The position numbers and the translations under genes are program-made. 64,000 nt of DNA from HGM04593 sp045646965 (lineage in GTDB: Bacteria > Bacteroidota > Bacteroidia > Bacteroidales > Bacteroidaceae): assembly GCA_045646965.1 (NCBI GenBank), contig JAZRLR010000002.1, positions 1-64,000 on the forward strand, read 5' to 3'. This document shows positions 1-8,888 of this stretch, piece after piece (within the stretch, counting starts at the first letter, position 1; every line of letters begins with the position of its first letter). The notes beneath the pieces are model-generated. The model was not told the DNA's origin. It saw nothing but the letters and a program-made list of their open reading frames with translations, and ran no database searches.

Positions 1-30
1 CCTTTTTTGTGTATATGGTGCTCTATGAAT

Positions 31-1098
31 TTAATAGAGCTGCTCGTACTCTTGTATGATATTCTTCCAGGTGTAGTGGCGGTCGGCAATTTTGCGCAGG
101 TCGTCACACTGCAAATCGTCCTTTTCGAGCAAGGCGATGAGTTCCTCGCAGGTGCTGTAGAAATGTGCCTTGCCGTGAGTTGTCTCGCGGTTATACACCA
201 CATCGTAGGCAAGTATGGGACGGCCAAAGAACATAGCTTCCACAAGCGAGGGGTTTGTACCTCCTGCGCTGTGTCCGTGTATGTAGCAGCGTGCGTTACC
301 GCGCAGAACGTGCAGTATCTCAAGGTCGTAAATGCTGTCGAGCAGCAGAATGTTGCTGTTTACCTGATATTTCTCTTTGAGCTTGCGGCTGTACTCGTTT
401 CGGTTCCAGTTACCTACAAACACAAGCTGTTTGTTACATTTAGAGAGTGCCTCGAGGGTGATGTGGCAGTTGTTTTCGGGCTCTATGCGACAGAGCGACA
501 TCACATACTCGCCGCTTTTAAGGCCATATCTGTCGAGAATTTCAAGCTGTCTCTCGGGGGCTGCGGTCTTTGTCACGTGGTCGCCGCCATAGGTTATGAG
601 TTCCGTTTTTATGTTGTATTTCCACCCTACATAGTCCGAGATACCTTTGTTGTCGGTAATTACGATGTGAGCGCATTTCACTGCAAACACCTCGGAGAGA
701 AGCAGGAACTTGCGTGCAAAGCGCGACCATTTGTCGCGGCGGTGCTCCAGGCCGTCTATGTTTACAATTATCTTTGCTCTGCTCAAAAGCTTGAGGATAG
801 GGAGGAAGATGCAGCCCGACACGCCCAGAATGAGCAGTGCGTCGTAGCCGCGTATAGAACGCATCATAGCCACGATGTCATAGAAGACGCTCTGCAGGCC
901 GTTTGCACGCAAAGGGATATATTTGAGCTTCGCCCCTTTGTGCTCCTTGACCTTTGTGGGCATATCCTTACCGCTGCAATAGACAGTGTATTCAATGTCT
1001 TGTGAGCGGTGCTCGCCTATGATATTTTCTACAAGTGTTTCAAAGCCGCCGTAATTGGCAGGAACCCCCTGAATACCTATTATAGCGACTTTTTTCAT
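31..1098 (-). CDS. DUF1972-type glycosyltransferase (GT4 family)
   Basis: This 355-residue protein is probably a cytoplasmic GT-B sugar transferase (rhamnosyltransferase-like) adding one residue to the lipid-linked repeat unit. The first 20 residues carry the GxxGxPxxYGGFE signature of the DUF1972 N-terminal domain. The C-terminal half has the GT4 donor-site pattern: HGHSAGGTNPSLVEAM at roughly residues 275-290, with the Glu of the EX7E-like motif. The start ATG overlaps the stop of the upstream glycosyltransferase by four bases, so translation is likely coupled. It is the last complete gene of the capsule operon in this window, which continues beyond the left edge. A weak 6-bp inverted repeat (21-26/34-39) spans its stop and is not a convincing terminator. 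The sugar specificity cannot be read from the sequence. Confidence 0.85.
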   Translation of the reverse strand: MKKVAIIGIQGVPANYGGFETLVENIIGEHRSQDIEYTVYCSGKDMPTKVKEHKGAKLKYIPLRANGLQSVFYDIVAMMRSIRGYDALLILGVSGCIFLPILKLLSRAKIIVNIDGLEHRRDKWSRFARKFLLLSEVFAVKCAHIVITDNKGISDYVGWKYNIKTELITYGGDHVTKTAAPERQLEILDRYGLKSGEYVMSLCRIEPENNCHITLEALSKCNKQLVFVGNWNRNEYSRKLKEKYQVNSNILLLDSIYDLEILHVLRGNARCYIHGHSAGGTNPSLVEAMFFGRPILAYDVVYNRETTHGKAHFYSTCEELIALLEKDDLQCDDLRKIADRHYTWKNIIQEYEQLY

Positions 1099-2192
1099 TG
1101 TAGATTATTGTTTGAAATTTTCAAAATATATTCAACTATTGCGTTTGAATCGTAATTCTTCGATTGTCTTAAAGAATTATTGCACAAAGATAGATATAAT
1201 TGTTTATTCGACAATATATTTCTTATACTATTCTTTATCGATGTTAAATTTTGTACATCTATCTTAAAGCCGTTTACCCCGTCGTGTACCATTTCGGCAA
1301 TGCCTCCCACGGTGGGTACTATCACAGGCAGGCCCGCGCTCATAGCCTCGAGTGCGGTGAGGCCGAATGTCTCTATGGCGAGCTCTTTGTTTGTGAGGCT
1401 CACAACAAGTGAGGCGCGGTTGTAGAAGGTGCTCACTTCCTCGTGGCGGGGATATATCTCGAGGTTTTCTGTCACGGTGACGCCGTTCTCCTGCAAGAAA
1501 GATTCTATGTTTTTCTGCTCGTCATTTATCACCATTTCAAAGTTATACTCTGGCAAATCCCTTGCTATGGATATGAATTCCAGCGGGCTCTTATACTTTT
1601 TCAGCGAGCCGAGCATAAGCACGCGCTTGCGCTCAAAGGCCTCGGCGGGAGCGGGGAGCAGTTTTTCGCGGAACTTCTCTTCCAGGGTGTTTGGAATTAC
1701 AATTACCCCTTTCTTTCTTTTGAGGAACGAACGCTGGTACTCGCTCACGCATATAATCTTTGTAGCTATCTGTTGCATAACCCACGCCTGCAGGCGGTAG
1801 AATGTGCTTTTCACCGCAGCGTTCTCGTGGTAGTGGTAGATAATCTTTTTTCCCATTATCCACGCTGCTATGGCAGGGGCCGAGGGTAGCAGGGTGTTTA
1901 TATAGAAGACCGTCCGCCTGTCGAACATATATCCCAAAGCTACAAAGAAAGTGTATATCTGTATTATGCTGTAGCGCAACGTAGTCACAAGGCAGTTGCT
2001 GCTGTAGGCGTAGTTGTACCACCTGCGTTTGAGGTTTTTTGAGGGGGGTAGCTCGTCGAGTACACCGCCTCTCGAGGTGATGAGCTCTACCTCTATATCC
2101 TCTTGTAACAGCCTGCACAGCACATTCTTCAGCACTCTGGGGCTCCCGCTGTAGTCGTTAAAGAGATGAAAGCAGATTATTTTGTTCTTCAT
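1095..2192 (-). CDS. Glycosyltransferase family 4
   Basis: This 365-residue GT-B glycosyltransferase probably extends the capsular repeat unit on the cytoplasmic face. The C-terminal half has the usual GT4 signature TFGLTALEAMSAGLPVIVP near residues 290-310, including the two glutamates of the EX7E motif and the Gly-Leu-Pro turn. The N-terminal half has a hydrophobic stretch (SNCLVTTLRYSIIQIYTFF) that probably binds membrane lipid. I place the start at the ATG at 2192 (MKNKIICFHLF) because an in-frame upstream extension has no family-like residues and runs toward the preceding kinase-like gene. Its stop overlaps the ATG of the next gene by four bases. Acceptor and donor are unknown. Confidence 0.85.
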   Translation of the reverse strand: MKNKIICFHLFNDYSGSPRVLKNVLCRLLQEDIEVELITSRGGVLDELPPSKNLKRRWYNYAYSSNCLVTTLRYSIIQIYTFFVALGYMFDRRTVFYINTLLPSAPAIAAWIMGKKIIYHYHENAAVKSTFYRLQAWVMQQIATKIICVSEYQRSFLKRKKGVIVIPNTLEEKFREKLLPAPAEAFERKRVLMLGSLKKYKSPLEFISIARDLPEYNFEMVINDEQKNIESFLQENGVTVTENLEIYPRHEEVSTFYNRASLVVSLTNKELAIETFGLTALEAMSAGLPVIVPTVGGIAEMVHDGVNGFKIDVQNLTSIKNSIRNILSNKQLYLSLCNNSLRQSKNYDSNAIVEYILKISNNNLQ

Positions 2193-2208
2193 AGTGTGCT
2201 TTGTTTCG

Positions 2209-3294
2209 TTATAAATTTTTGAGTACGCTGCACCAGATGTGGAGCGAGCGCAGCACATCGCCCCCAGGCTCTCCTTTCTCGCGTAGAGTGAAGCGCGAAA
2301 TCATATCGAGGAGGTATAGCGTGAGCAACTCCTTCTCCTCATTGCTTCGTTGCGCGCAGTGTGCGACAATCTGTTCTGTAGTATACCTCTCCTCGAAGAT
2401 GAGCCGTTGCAGCTCAAAGTGGCATTTGTCTATGCCGTCGGGGTATGTGAGTGCCCCATATTCAAAGTCGAAGACAAAGAGCTCACCTCTCTCCACAAAC
2501 ATATTCCACGGGGTGAAATCGCCGTGGCAGGCCGAGAAATTCACCTCCCTGCCGCAGTATCTCTCCAAAACCCTTGCCAATGCAGATGCGACAACCACCC
2601 TGTCATCGGCAGTGGGCAACCAGGCGAGGTGTTCCTGCAGGGCTGTGAGGGTTTTGTAATAGTCGCTTTGCTCAAACAGAATCCTTTGCCCGGTTTTTCT
2701 GCGCAGGGTGGCAAGGAAATTCTCTTGCAGAGTTCCCCATTTGTGTGGCACGCCCGACCGCGCTGTTTTCTTCGTGCTCTGCACAAAAATATGTGTGCCG
2801 TTTCTCAATGTGCCGCAAAATAGTGGGCGGGGAATGTTTTCCACTCCCTTGTCGTGCAGCAGCTCAAGCAGTGCGCTCTCCCGCTCAAAGAGCGTGAGTA
2901 TCTCGTTGTTGTCGCTCGCTTTGCAATATCCAAGTATGTCATTTCCAAGGCTCAACTGCATAGTCGCTTTGCGGTGAACGCAGGGCGTGCCCTCGAAAAT
3001 GGAGAATTCAATGCCCTCCACTCCGAATATTCTGCACAGGAGTTCTTGCAGCTCGGGTTGCAGCGTGCAGTCGAGGCTTTCGGCTCTTATGGCTTTGCGC
3101 AGCGGTTGCAGGCGGTGCATCCACGGCAGCAAGTTTTTTACAAGCCTACCCTTTGCACTGCTCGGCTGGTATAGGTTCAGCGCTGTGTGCATATTCCTTA
3201 TGGGCACAACCCAACTTTTACCGTCGCTGTTGCCGAAGCGCATATACTTCGTGCCCTGCGATATATTTATTATGCCTGCAATTGTTTCTTTCAT
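2209..3294 (-). CDS. Aminoglycoside/choline-kinase-like phosphotransferase
   Basis: This 361-residue protein has a protein-kinase-like phosphotransferase fold. The catalytic loop motif HGDFTPWNM lies near residue 258 and the metal-binding VFDFEYG near residue 272, as in APH and choline/ethanolamine kinase families. The glycine loop is not obvious; the N-terminal third is divergent. Inside a polysaccharide operon, a phosphotransferase of this class most plausibly phosphorylates a sugar or small alcohol that decorates the polymer or feeds a nucleotide-sugar route; this is inference. The start ATG overlaps the stop of the upstream acyltransferase by four bases. No partner nucleotidyltransferase of the LicC type is seen beside it, so a phosphocholine pathway is not supported. 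Confidence 0.7.
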   Translation of the reverse strand: MKETIAGIINISQGTKYMRFGNSDGKSWVVPIRNMHTALNLYQPSSAKGRLVKNLLPWMHRLQPLRKAIRAESLDCTLQPELQELLCRIFGVEGIEFSIFEGTPCVHRKATMQLSLGNDILGYCKASDNNEILTLFERESALLELLHDKGVENIPRPLFCGTLRNGTHIFVQSTKKTARSGVPHKWGTLQENFLATLRRKTGQRILFEQSDYYKTLTALQEHLAWLPTADDRVVVASALARVLERYCGREVNFSACHGDFTPWNMFVERGELFVFDFEYGALTYPDGIDKCHFELQRLIFEERYTTEQIVAHCAQRSNEEKELLTLYLLDMISRFTLREKGEPGGDVLRSLHIWCSVLKNL

Positions 3295-4304
3295 TGTTTC
3301 GTTCCTATCTTCTTCCAGATGGCATTGAAGAGAACTATTCTCGGTTTGTCAAGAAGTACCGAAATTATGTATATGACGGCAGAGTAGAGCGTCATAGCTG
3401 CGATGAACTCCGGTCCCGAATACTTCTCTATAAAATACTCGCAGCCCTGCCTGTAGTATGGGAATATGCAAAAATGCATATGGGTGAGAAATACCGCAAA
3501 GCACGACGATGCCACCCAGTTTACAGCCTTGCTTTTGATATTCAGTTTGCTGAAGAAAATGACAAGCGCCATCGGGCCGATGATATTGAGCGGGTTTAGG
3601 TATGTATTAACAAAACTGCTTAAATTAATATTTATTCTTGAGAAAATAAAGCCGCAGTTTATTATAACGCACGCCACATATATGGCAAAATAGATATATT
3701 TGTTTTTGATATTCAACGGGTATTGTTTCATATATCCTGCAAGCAGATACAGCCCTATAAATGGAGCGAAGTGATAACCTCCTTTGAAAAAATCGACTCT
3801 TGTGAAGACTGCAATAATTGTTTGCAAAGTAAAATAGAGTAGAATGGTTCTTCTAAACGTCTTTTTGTCGGTATTTTTTATAAAACTATTAAGTACAGGG
3901 GCAAGAGCGTATAAGAGAAGATATGCCCACACAAACCAATCTGAATTATTGTAGAGCGCGAACGACGAGAGAATGTTTATTTGGCTTATATCCAAATCTC
4001 CGTTTATGAAAAAAGGAAGGGTTAAACCAATGGAGAAAAAGAGAACCTGAAATATAAAATTAGCGAGTCCTTTGTAACTGAATTTTATACCGAACCATCC
4101 CGAAATGAGCACAAAGATATTCACGCAAACGATATTTGTCTCGTGTGTCACAAGGTTTGCCAACGATGTCAATAGCGGGGTGTCGGCGGGGAGGGAGTTA
4201 TATATTGGTAATGAATAAAAAATATGAACTGCAAGCACCATTGCCATTGCAATTATGCGAAGCAATTCGAAATTTGATTCCCTCTCTTTCTTAAATTGTT
4301 TCAT
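3291..4304 (-). CDS. Acyltransferase family 3 membrane protein
   Basis: A 337-residue integral membrane acyltransferase, likely O-acetylating a sugar of the polymer with acetyl groups carried across the inner membrane. The N-terminus shows the family pattern with an Arg in FELLRIIA and the conserved His at residue 27 (AVHIF). About ten hydrophobic segments follow, matching the usual size of the family. It is translationally coupled on both sides: eight bases separate it from the GT4 upstream, and it overlaps the kinase-like gene downstream by four bases. Unlike some OafA proteins it has no C-terminal SGNH domain. The acceptor sugar cannot be predicted. Confidence 0.88.
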   Translation of the reverse strand: MKQFKKERESNFELLRIIAMAMVLAVHIFYSLPIYNSLPADTPLLTSLANLVTHETNIVCVNIFVLISGWFGIKFSYKGLANFIFQVLFFSIGLTLPFFINGDLDISQINILSSFALYNNSDWFVWAYLLLYALAPVLNSFIKNTDKKTFRRTILLYFTLQTIIAVFTRVDFFKGGYHFAPFIGLYLLAGYMKQYPLNIKNKYIYFAIYVACVIINCGFIFSRININLSSFVNTYLNPLNIIGPMALVIFFSKLNIKSKAVNWVASSCFAVFLTHMHFCIFPYYRQGCEYFIEKYSGPEFIAAMTLYSAVIYIISVLLDKPRIVLFNAIWKKIGTKQ

Positions 4305-4311
4305 AGTATGT

Positions 4312-5550
4312 TTACAAATTGTCGTTTATCTTTTCTGTCAGCAGTGCGTGGTACTCTTCTCCTCTTGCCTCCCAGCTGAATGTCGCGCCTGCCTTCTTTG
4401 CCTTTCTGCCTGTCTCTTTTCTTCTCTCTTCGTCGCACATCAGGGCTATGGCTTTGCTCATCTCCTCAATCACTTCGTTGCGCGAGCGGCGCGGAATAAC
4501 CACGGCATAGTCGTTGGAGAAATATCGGGTGTAGCCTGTTGTGTCGAGGCATATAAGTGGCTTGCCCATTGCCATAGAATCGAATGATACGGTCACCGCA
4601 CCCTCCTTGAGCGAGGCGTTCACAACCACGTCGGCTTTTGCAAGCAGGCTGTAATACTCCTGCATCTCCACCTTGCCCGTGAAGGTTATCTTGTCGGCGA
4701 TATGCAGTTTCTCGGCGATGGCTGCGAGGCGCTTTTTGTCGTCGCCTTTGCCCACGATGGTGAGGTGCAGGTGAGGGTGTCGCTCGGCAGCCTTTGCAAA
4801 GCTCTCAATCACAAGGTCGAACCCTCGCCAGGCGTCGAGCCGTCCCACGGTGATAAACTCTGTGGTCTCTCCTTTTGTGCTGTCGGCACCGGAGCGTTCC
4901 CGGAGGTTCTCTACCGCCACATCGGTGAAAAGCACGCTTTTCCCGCGGTACTTCGCGGGTATGAGGTTGCGCGTGATTTCTGTTTTGCACAGTATGAGGT
5001 TGGCCTGTTTGCAGCGCTTTACAAAGCCGCGGTTCACGGGCAGGAGCCCCACGACGGTGCGGCGCAGCCACTCCACGATGCGTGCTTTGCGCGGGTAGTG
5101 ACGGCTGTACTCTGCGGGGATGGTCTCGAGGCCTCCCACGGGGCCCCACACAAAGAACTGTTTCTGCCCGTAGCTGCTCACGCGCCACAGCACGTTGCCG
5201 TATGTGAGGTGATGAAATATCTTTATGCCGTTGGCCTGCATAGTGCGTTTTACTATGCGGTTGGTCATCATCTGCCACAGATTATAGTATGTGCGCACCC
5301 CGCGCAGTCCCTTTTTCCAGAAGCGTGCCCATCGGGGCAGGTCGTAGTAAAGAAAATGTATATTGCGGTATTCGGGGTGTGCCTCCACCCACGGCTCTAT
5401 AGTGTGGCGGTTGCTCTCGCGTGTGAGCACCCACAGCTCAAAGAACCGCGACATTTGTAGCACCCAGTGCCACCCCACGCCTATCTCGCTGCCCAGCCCG
5501 GGCTCGCAGGCGTATGCCGATACAAATATTTTATCTTTTTTAGAACTCAT
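4312..5550 (-). CDS. Glycosyltransferase family 4
   Basis: This 412-residue GT-B enzyme opens with VSAYACEPGLGSEIGVGW, the N-terminal pattern of a GT4 subgroup common in Bacteroidota polysaccharide loci; the GSE-GVGW segment contributes to the donor or acceptor cleft. The C-terminal domain has ITVGRLDAWRGFD near residue 235, the phosphate-contacting segment IVGKGDDKKRL, and a LKEGAVTVSFDSMAMGKP segment that fills the EX7E position in a degenerate form. The start ATG overlaps the end of the acyltransferase remnant upstream by four bases, so the remnant reading frame still abuts this gene. It probably adds one sugar to the lipid-linked repeat. Confidence 0.86.
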   Translation of the reverse strand: MSSKKDKIFVSAYACEPGLGSEIGVGWHWVLQMSRFFELWVLTRESNRHTIEPWVEAHPEYRNIHFLYYDLPRWARFWKKGLRGVRTYYNLWQMMTNRIVKRTMQANGIKIFHHLTYGNVLWRVSSYGQKQFFVWGPVGGLETIPAEYSRHYPRKARIVEWLRRTVVGLLPVNRGFVKRCKQANLILCKTEITRNLIPAKYRGKSVLFTDVAVENLRERSGADSTKGETTEFITVGRLDAWRGFDLVIESFAKAAERHPHLHLTIVGKGDDKKRLAAIAEKLHIADKITFTGKVEMQEYYSLLAKADVVVNASLKEGAVTVSFDSMAMGKPLICLDTTGYTRYFSNDYAVVIPRRSRNEVIEEMSKAIALMCDEERRKETGRKAKKAGATFSWEARGEEYHALLTEKINDNL

Positions 5551-5827
5551 TCTGCTTTTTTTCTTATAATTCTTAAATCTATGAGGAACGGCGCATATCT
5601 CGCTATTAGAAAAACGGCAAGGCTGCTCAATGCAATGGATATAGCCAATGCCGCGGCGTAAAGTACCAATCCTTCTAAATTGAACATCTGCAAGGCTGTA
5701 GATACGCTCGCCGGCACAATTCCCGACAGGAAATAAAAGACTATGGAGTATTTGCTGTGTAGAACCCGGCGTGACCGATGTACACGCACAGCATACAAAT
5801 AGCTTTTGTTATATCAATCCAATGTTT
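5547..5827 (-). pseudogene. Remnant of an acyltransferase family 3 gene
   Basis: Two pieces of an acyltransferase survive in different frames. Immediately after the stop of the upstream acyltransferase, one frame reads KHWIDITKAICMLCVYIGHAG, the typical family N-terminus with the catalytic His, but without an ATG and ending at a TAG near 5743. A second frame, shifted by one base, continues with SIVFYFLSGIVPASVS and ends in a last membrane helix and basic tail (ARYAPFLIDLRIIRKK), which looks like the C-terminus of the same family. About 250 central codons are missing. The simplest reading is an internal out-of-frame deletion plus loss of the start codon. The open second frame has only a TTG start, so a functional 83-residue membrane peptide is possible but unlikely. 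Confidence 0.75.
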
Positions 5828-6874
5828 TTATAAAGAACCTTTTTTATTTGCAGTCATCTTATCAATTGCACGGCCTATGATTATCGGCAGGGCTACACCT
5901 GCGAGGGTATATCCAATCCACAGGAAATCATTGCCTGTATAAATTACTGGGAAATCGGCAAGTTGCTTAATGGGCAGGCCGCAAAAAGCGATGACAAGCA
6001 GGCTCACCATCTTGAACGAGATAAAGTGGAATGTGAGTATCTCCAGCGTGTATTTACCCACATAATCCATAATGTGCATAGCTCTCCCCTTTATCGATTT
6101 TGAAATATAAATGGTAGATATAGAGGCAATTACCGAGATTGCGAAATACTTGAACAGTGCAATTCCCTTTACATCGGTGTTTTCATTGAAAAAGAACGAA
6201 GTAATAATTGTGAGCAGAATTCCCGCAATGCCCGTGAGCAGGGTGCGTGAGTTCTCGAAGTTGATACTTTTGAAGGCATATCCTGCGATAAAGTATGCTG
6301 TGGCCAAGAGTGTTTTGCTGCCTATAGTCGGTATCTTAAAAGGTGCGATGCTCGCAAGGTATGCCAGAACCGTGAAGAGCAGAGATAGCGAGATGAGAGT
6401 TTTGTTATCGAGCCTCTTTTTCAGCATAGTTATGAGCTTCATCGAGAGAATTGCGATTACCGAGGCATAGAGCAGCTCCTTCAAAAACCAGAATCCTCCA
6501 AGCAACTGCTCGCTACCCGTGAGGGTGAAAATTTTGAACAGGCGCAGCGCGAAATCTTCAATGCCATATTCTACCTTGTAGAGTTTGAGCCTGTAGAACA
6601 GGTTGTGCAGGCACAGGAATATTAAAGACCACTTTACAAAGGGAATGTAAAGCCCTTTTATCTTTTTGACAATAAAGCCTTTAATGCCTGTCAAGTATCT
6701 CTCGTTAAAGAGGAAACCCGAAATGAAGAAAAAGCAGGGCATATGCATAAGATATATAAAATTCACCAACTCGGTGCAGACGTCTGTGTGTCCTATGACC
6801 ACAAGGGTTATAAGTATGCCTTTTGCTACGGAAATCTCGGTGTAGTGTTTCTTGCTTCCGTCTTTGCTTTTCAT
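5828..6874 (-). CDS. Acyltransferase family 3 membrane protein
   Basis: A 348-residue integral membrane acyltransferase. After a short basic cytoplasmic lead it shows ISVAKGILITLVVIGHT with the conserved His at residue 29, then HMPCFFFISGFLF, both hallmarks of the family, and about ten membrane segments. It probably acetylates a sugar hydroxyl of the capsular repeat. The gene lies 31 bases after the GT2 upstream. Its TAA stop directly abuts the first codons of a decayed relative, so two acyltransferases once stood in tandem here. No extracellular SGNH domain is attached. Confidence 0.88.
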   Translation of the reverse strand: MKSKDGSKKHYTEISVAKGILITLVVIGHTDVCTELVNFIYLMHMPCFFFISGFLFNERYLTGIKGFIVKKIKGLYIPFVKWSLIFLCLHNLFYRLKLYKVEYGIEDFALRLFKIFTLTGSEQLLGGFWFLKELLYASVIAILSMKLITMLKKRLDNKTLISLSLLFTVLAYLASIAPFKIPTIGSKTLLATAYFIAGYAFKSINFENSRTLLTGIAGILLTIITSFFFNENTDVKGIALFKYFAISVIASISTIYISKSIKGRAMHIMDYVGKYTLEILTFHFISFKMVSLLVIAFCGLPIKQLADFPVIYTGNDFLWIGYTLAGVALPIIIGRAIDKMTANKKGSL

Positions 6875-6905
6875 TTTTTATTCATTTCTTTGCTTTTTGT
6901 GGCAA

Positions 6906-7910
6906 TCAATGGTATTTAACCCATCGGTAGACAATCATTGCGACTTTGCACAAGGGCGAAACAGCGTTCGACAGTGCGGAATAGAGGCGCGGGTGTCTCT
7001 GCGCAAAGCGCACGATGGAGTTCCCCCCTGCAAGGTCACCTATAGAGCGTTGTATGTGCAGTGCTTTGGTCGTGGTGCTGTCGCTAAAGAAGAGATAGCT
7101 TCTTATACCTATGAAAGCCATCATCCTGCTTATCCTTGCAATCTCGGCCTTTACCCCCTCGCTCGATTGTGCAAATGTGCTTGTAAGCATCTCGTTCATT
7201 CTCTGTGCAAGCCTCAATGTGCTGTATACCGTTTCGCACGATTTGTACGAGGTCATTGTGGTGGAGATGTTACTTTTGTTGTAGTGTATAAAAAGTATAG
7301 GGCGGTACTGCACTCGTTGTGCGTGATGCACGAGCTTGTGCACCCAATCGACATCCTCAATTCTCTCGTTCTCGGCAAAGTAGAGTTCGTTACTTGTCAT
7401 AAACTCCCGCAGGAAGATAAACTTCCACGGGGCATAGGGAATTGAGTTTTTTTCAATTATCTCGTCGCCTGTCATCACCTCGCGGTGCGGGAAATTGTGT
7501 TGCAGGGTGTTGCTCTCCTTGCCCGGTGACTGGTAGGCGCAGTCTACCACAAGTATTTGCAGGTCGCTCTCTTTGAGGTGCTCATATACCTGCGTGATTG
7601 CTTCTTTGTGATAATAGTCGTCCTGGTCAATGAAAATTATGTATTTACCATTTGCGGCTCTCACTCCTTTGTTGCGGCTGCCGCCCTGTCTTATGTTTTT
7701 CTCGTTCTCTATTATGCGCAGGTTGGTGAGGCTCTTTTGCTGCTCCTTGAGCCAGGCACGGGTGCCGTCGGTGCTGCAATCATCTATACAGATTATTTCG
7801 TAGAGATTCTTGTTGAGCGACTGTCCCACGATGCTGTCGAGGCACTTAGGAAGGTCGTGTGTGAGCCCGTTGTACACGGGTATCACTATTGAGAAGAAAG
7901 GGGTGCTCAT
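6906..7910 (-). CDS. Glycosyltransferase family 2
   Basis: A 334-residue GT-A glycosyltransferase. FFSIVIPVYNG at the start, CIDDCSTDGT near residues 41-50 and the metal-binding DQDD at 95-98 are the family 2 motifs, followed by a variable C-terminal region with amphipathic helices that probably lean on the membrane. It should transfer one activated sugar to the growing undecaprenyl-linked oligosaccharide in the cytoplasm. Six bases separate it from the acyltransferase upstream. Nothing in the sequence fixes the sugar. The DQDD form replaces the more usual DSDD seen in other GT2 genes of this operon. Confidence 0.88.
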   Translation of the reverse strand: MSTPFFSIVIPVYNGLTHDLPKCLDSIVGQSLNKNLYEIICIDDCSTDGTRAWLKEQQKSLTNLRIIENEKNIRQGGSRNKGVRAANGKYIIFIDQDDYYHKEAITQVYEHLKESDLQILVVDCAYQSPGKESNTLQHNFPHREVMTGDEIIEKNSIPYAPWKFIFLREFMTSNELYFAENERIEDVDWVHKLVHHAQRVQYRPILFIHYNKSNISTTMTSYKSCETVYSTLRLAQRMNEMLTSTFAQSSEGVKAEIARISRMMAFIGIRSYLFFSDSTTTKALHIQRSIGDLAGGNSIVRFAQRHPRLYSALSNAVSPLCKVAMIVYRWVKYH

Positions 7911-7916
7911 AGCGCT

Positions 7917-8867
7917 TTATTTTATTATGTCCTTTTGTGCGACAAACCACGGTATGTATTTTAGACAGAGTGGTATGCACAGGGTGGAAAGTAGCATAGT
8001 AACGACAGCCACAGCGTAGCTGTTATTTAAGAAATCTATCTCTGTAGCTTTGAAAGCGACCGCCACAGGGCGGTATATGAGATGGTGTACGCATAGCGGA
8101 ATGAGAGAGTATTTCCCAAAATAATTTATAAACGGAATTTTGTTTATGCACAAGCAGATAAACAAAATGGCAAAGGCTATTGTAAAGGCTGCGATATAAG
8201 AGTGTATCCCCTCGATTATATTGTAGTGTAACGATATTCTGTGTGGCAGATATGCAGTAAAGACTATAAGTATAATACCGGCTGCGGCATATAAGATTTT
8301 TTTTCCTTTAAAGATTGCTCCGCTTTTCATATAATATCCTGTGGCAAAGAACGGCAGCGATGTCATAGCTGCATCTATAAACATAGGTGCAAACAGACCG
8401 CAATGCCCCGCGTACCAGCCGAAGGCGCCTACAGACAAGATTATTGCGAGCCTTGCGATGTGGCTTTTTGTGCAGCACGTAATTGCATAGAGTATTATAT
8501 TACACCAAAAGAGAGTTATTATAAACCATATGGGGCCGTTGAAGAATTGTCGGTTTGTGAACAAATCCCAAATACCACGCGCGTCGGTAATGAGGTATTG
8601 TGGTGCGATATATTTTATTCCGTAGTATGCGAGACAGCCCACAAGGTAGAAAAAAAGAAAAGGGATAAGAATATTGTTTGTCTTTTTTATAAAGAAGGTT
8701 CCGGGCGTCTCGTTTTCTTTAAAAAACATTCCGCTTATAATTATGTATAAGGGAATTGTGGCATTGCCTGCGACGCTCACTCCGCAGTGCCCTATAACTA
8801 TAACAATCATACATATACCCTTGGCAAGGTCTATGAACTCTATTCTTTTTGCAGTTGATGTGCTCAT
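7917..8867 (-). CDS. Acyltransferase family 3 membrane protein
   Basis: A 316-residue membrane acyltransferase, slightly shorter than its neighbours. It begins with IEFIDLAKGICMIVIVIGHCG, with the conserved His at residue 27, and continues through roughly ten hydrophobic segments; PLYIIISGMFF corresponds to the second family motif. It likely places acetyl or another short acyl group on the capsule repeat. It lies 21 bases after the NTase/kinase fusion gene and seven bases before the GT2 gene. It is clearly divergent from the other acyltransferases here, so it is not a recent copy. Confidence 0.87.
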   Translation of the reverse strand: MSTSTAKRIEFIDLAKGICMIVIVIGHCGVSVAGNATIPLYIIISGMFFKENETPGTFFIKKTNNILIPFLFFYLVGCLAYYGIKYIAPQYLITDARGIWDLFTNRQFFNGPIWFIITLFWCNIILYAITCCTKSHIARLAIILSVGAFGWYAGHCGLFAPMFIDAAMTSLPFFATGYYMKSGAIFKGKKILYAAAGIILIVFTAYLPHRISLHYNIIEGIHSYIAAFTIAFAILFICLCINKIPFINYFGKYSLIPLCVHHLIYRPVAVAFKATEIDFLNNSYAVAVVTMLLSTLCIPLCLKYIPWFVAQKDIIK

Positions 8868-8888
8868 TTTATTTTTCTCGAATGGGGG

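Noticed and set aside
7..1005. 332-codon plus-strand frame at the left end
   Set aside because: It lies opposite a well-supported glycosyltransferase and shows no recognisable domain; it is a shadow.
5547..5798. A genuine 83-residue membrane protein gene
   Set aside because: It starts with TTG, its first residues come from an out-of-frame acyltransferase N-terminus, and its end matches the C-terminus of that family.
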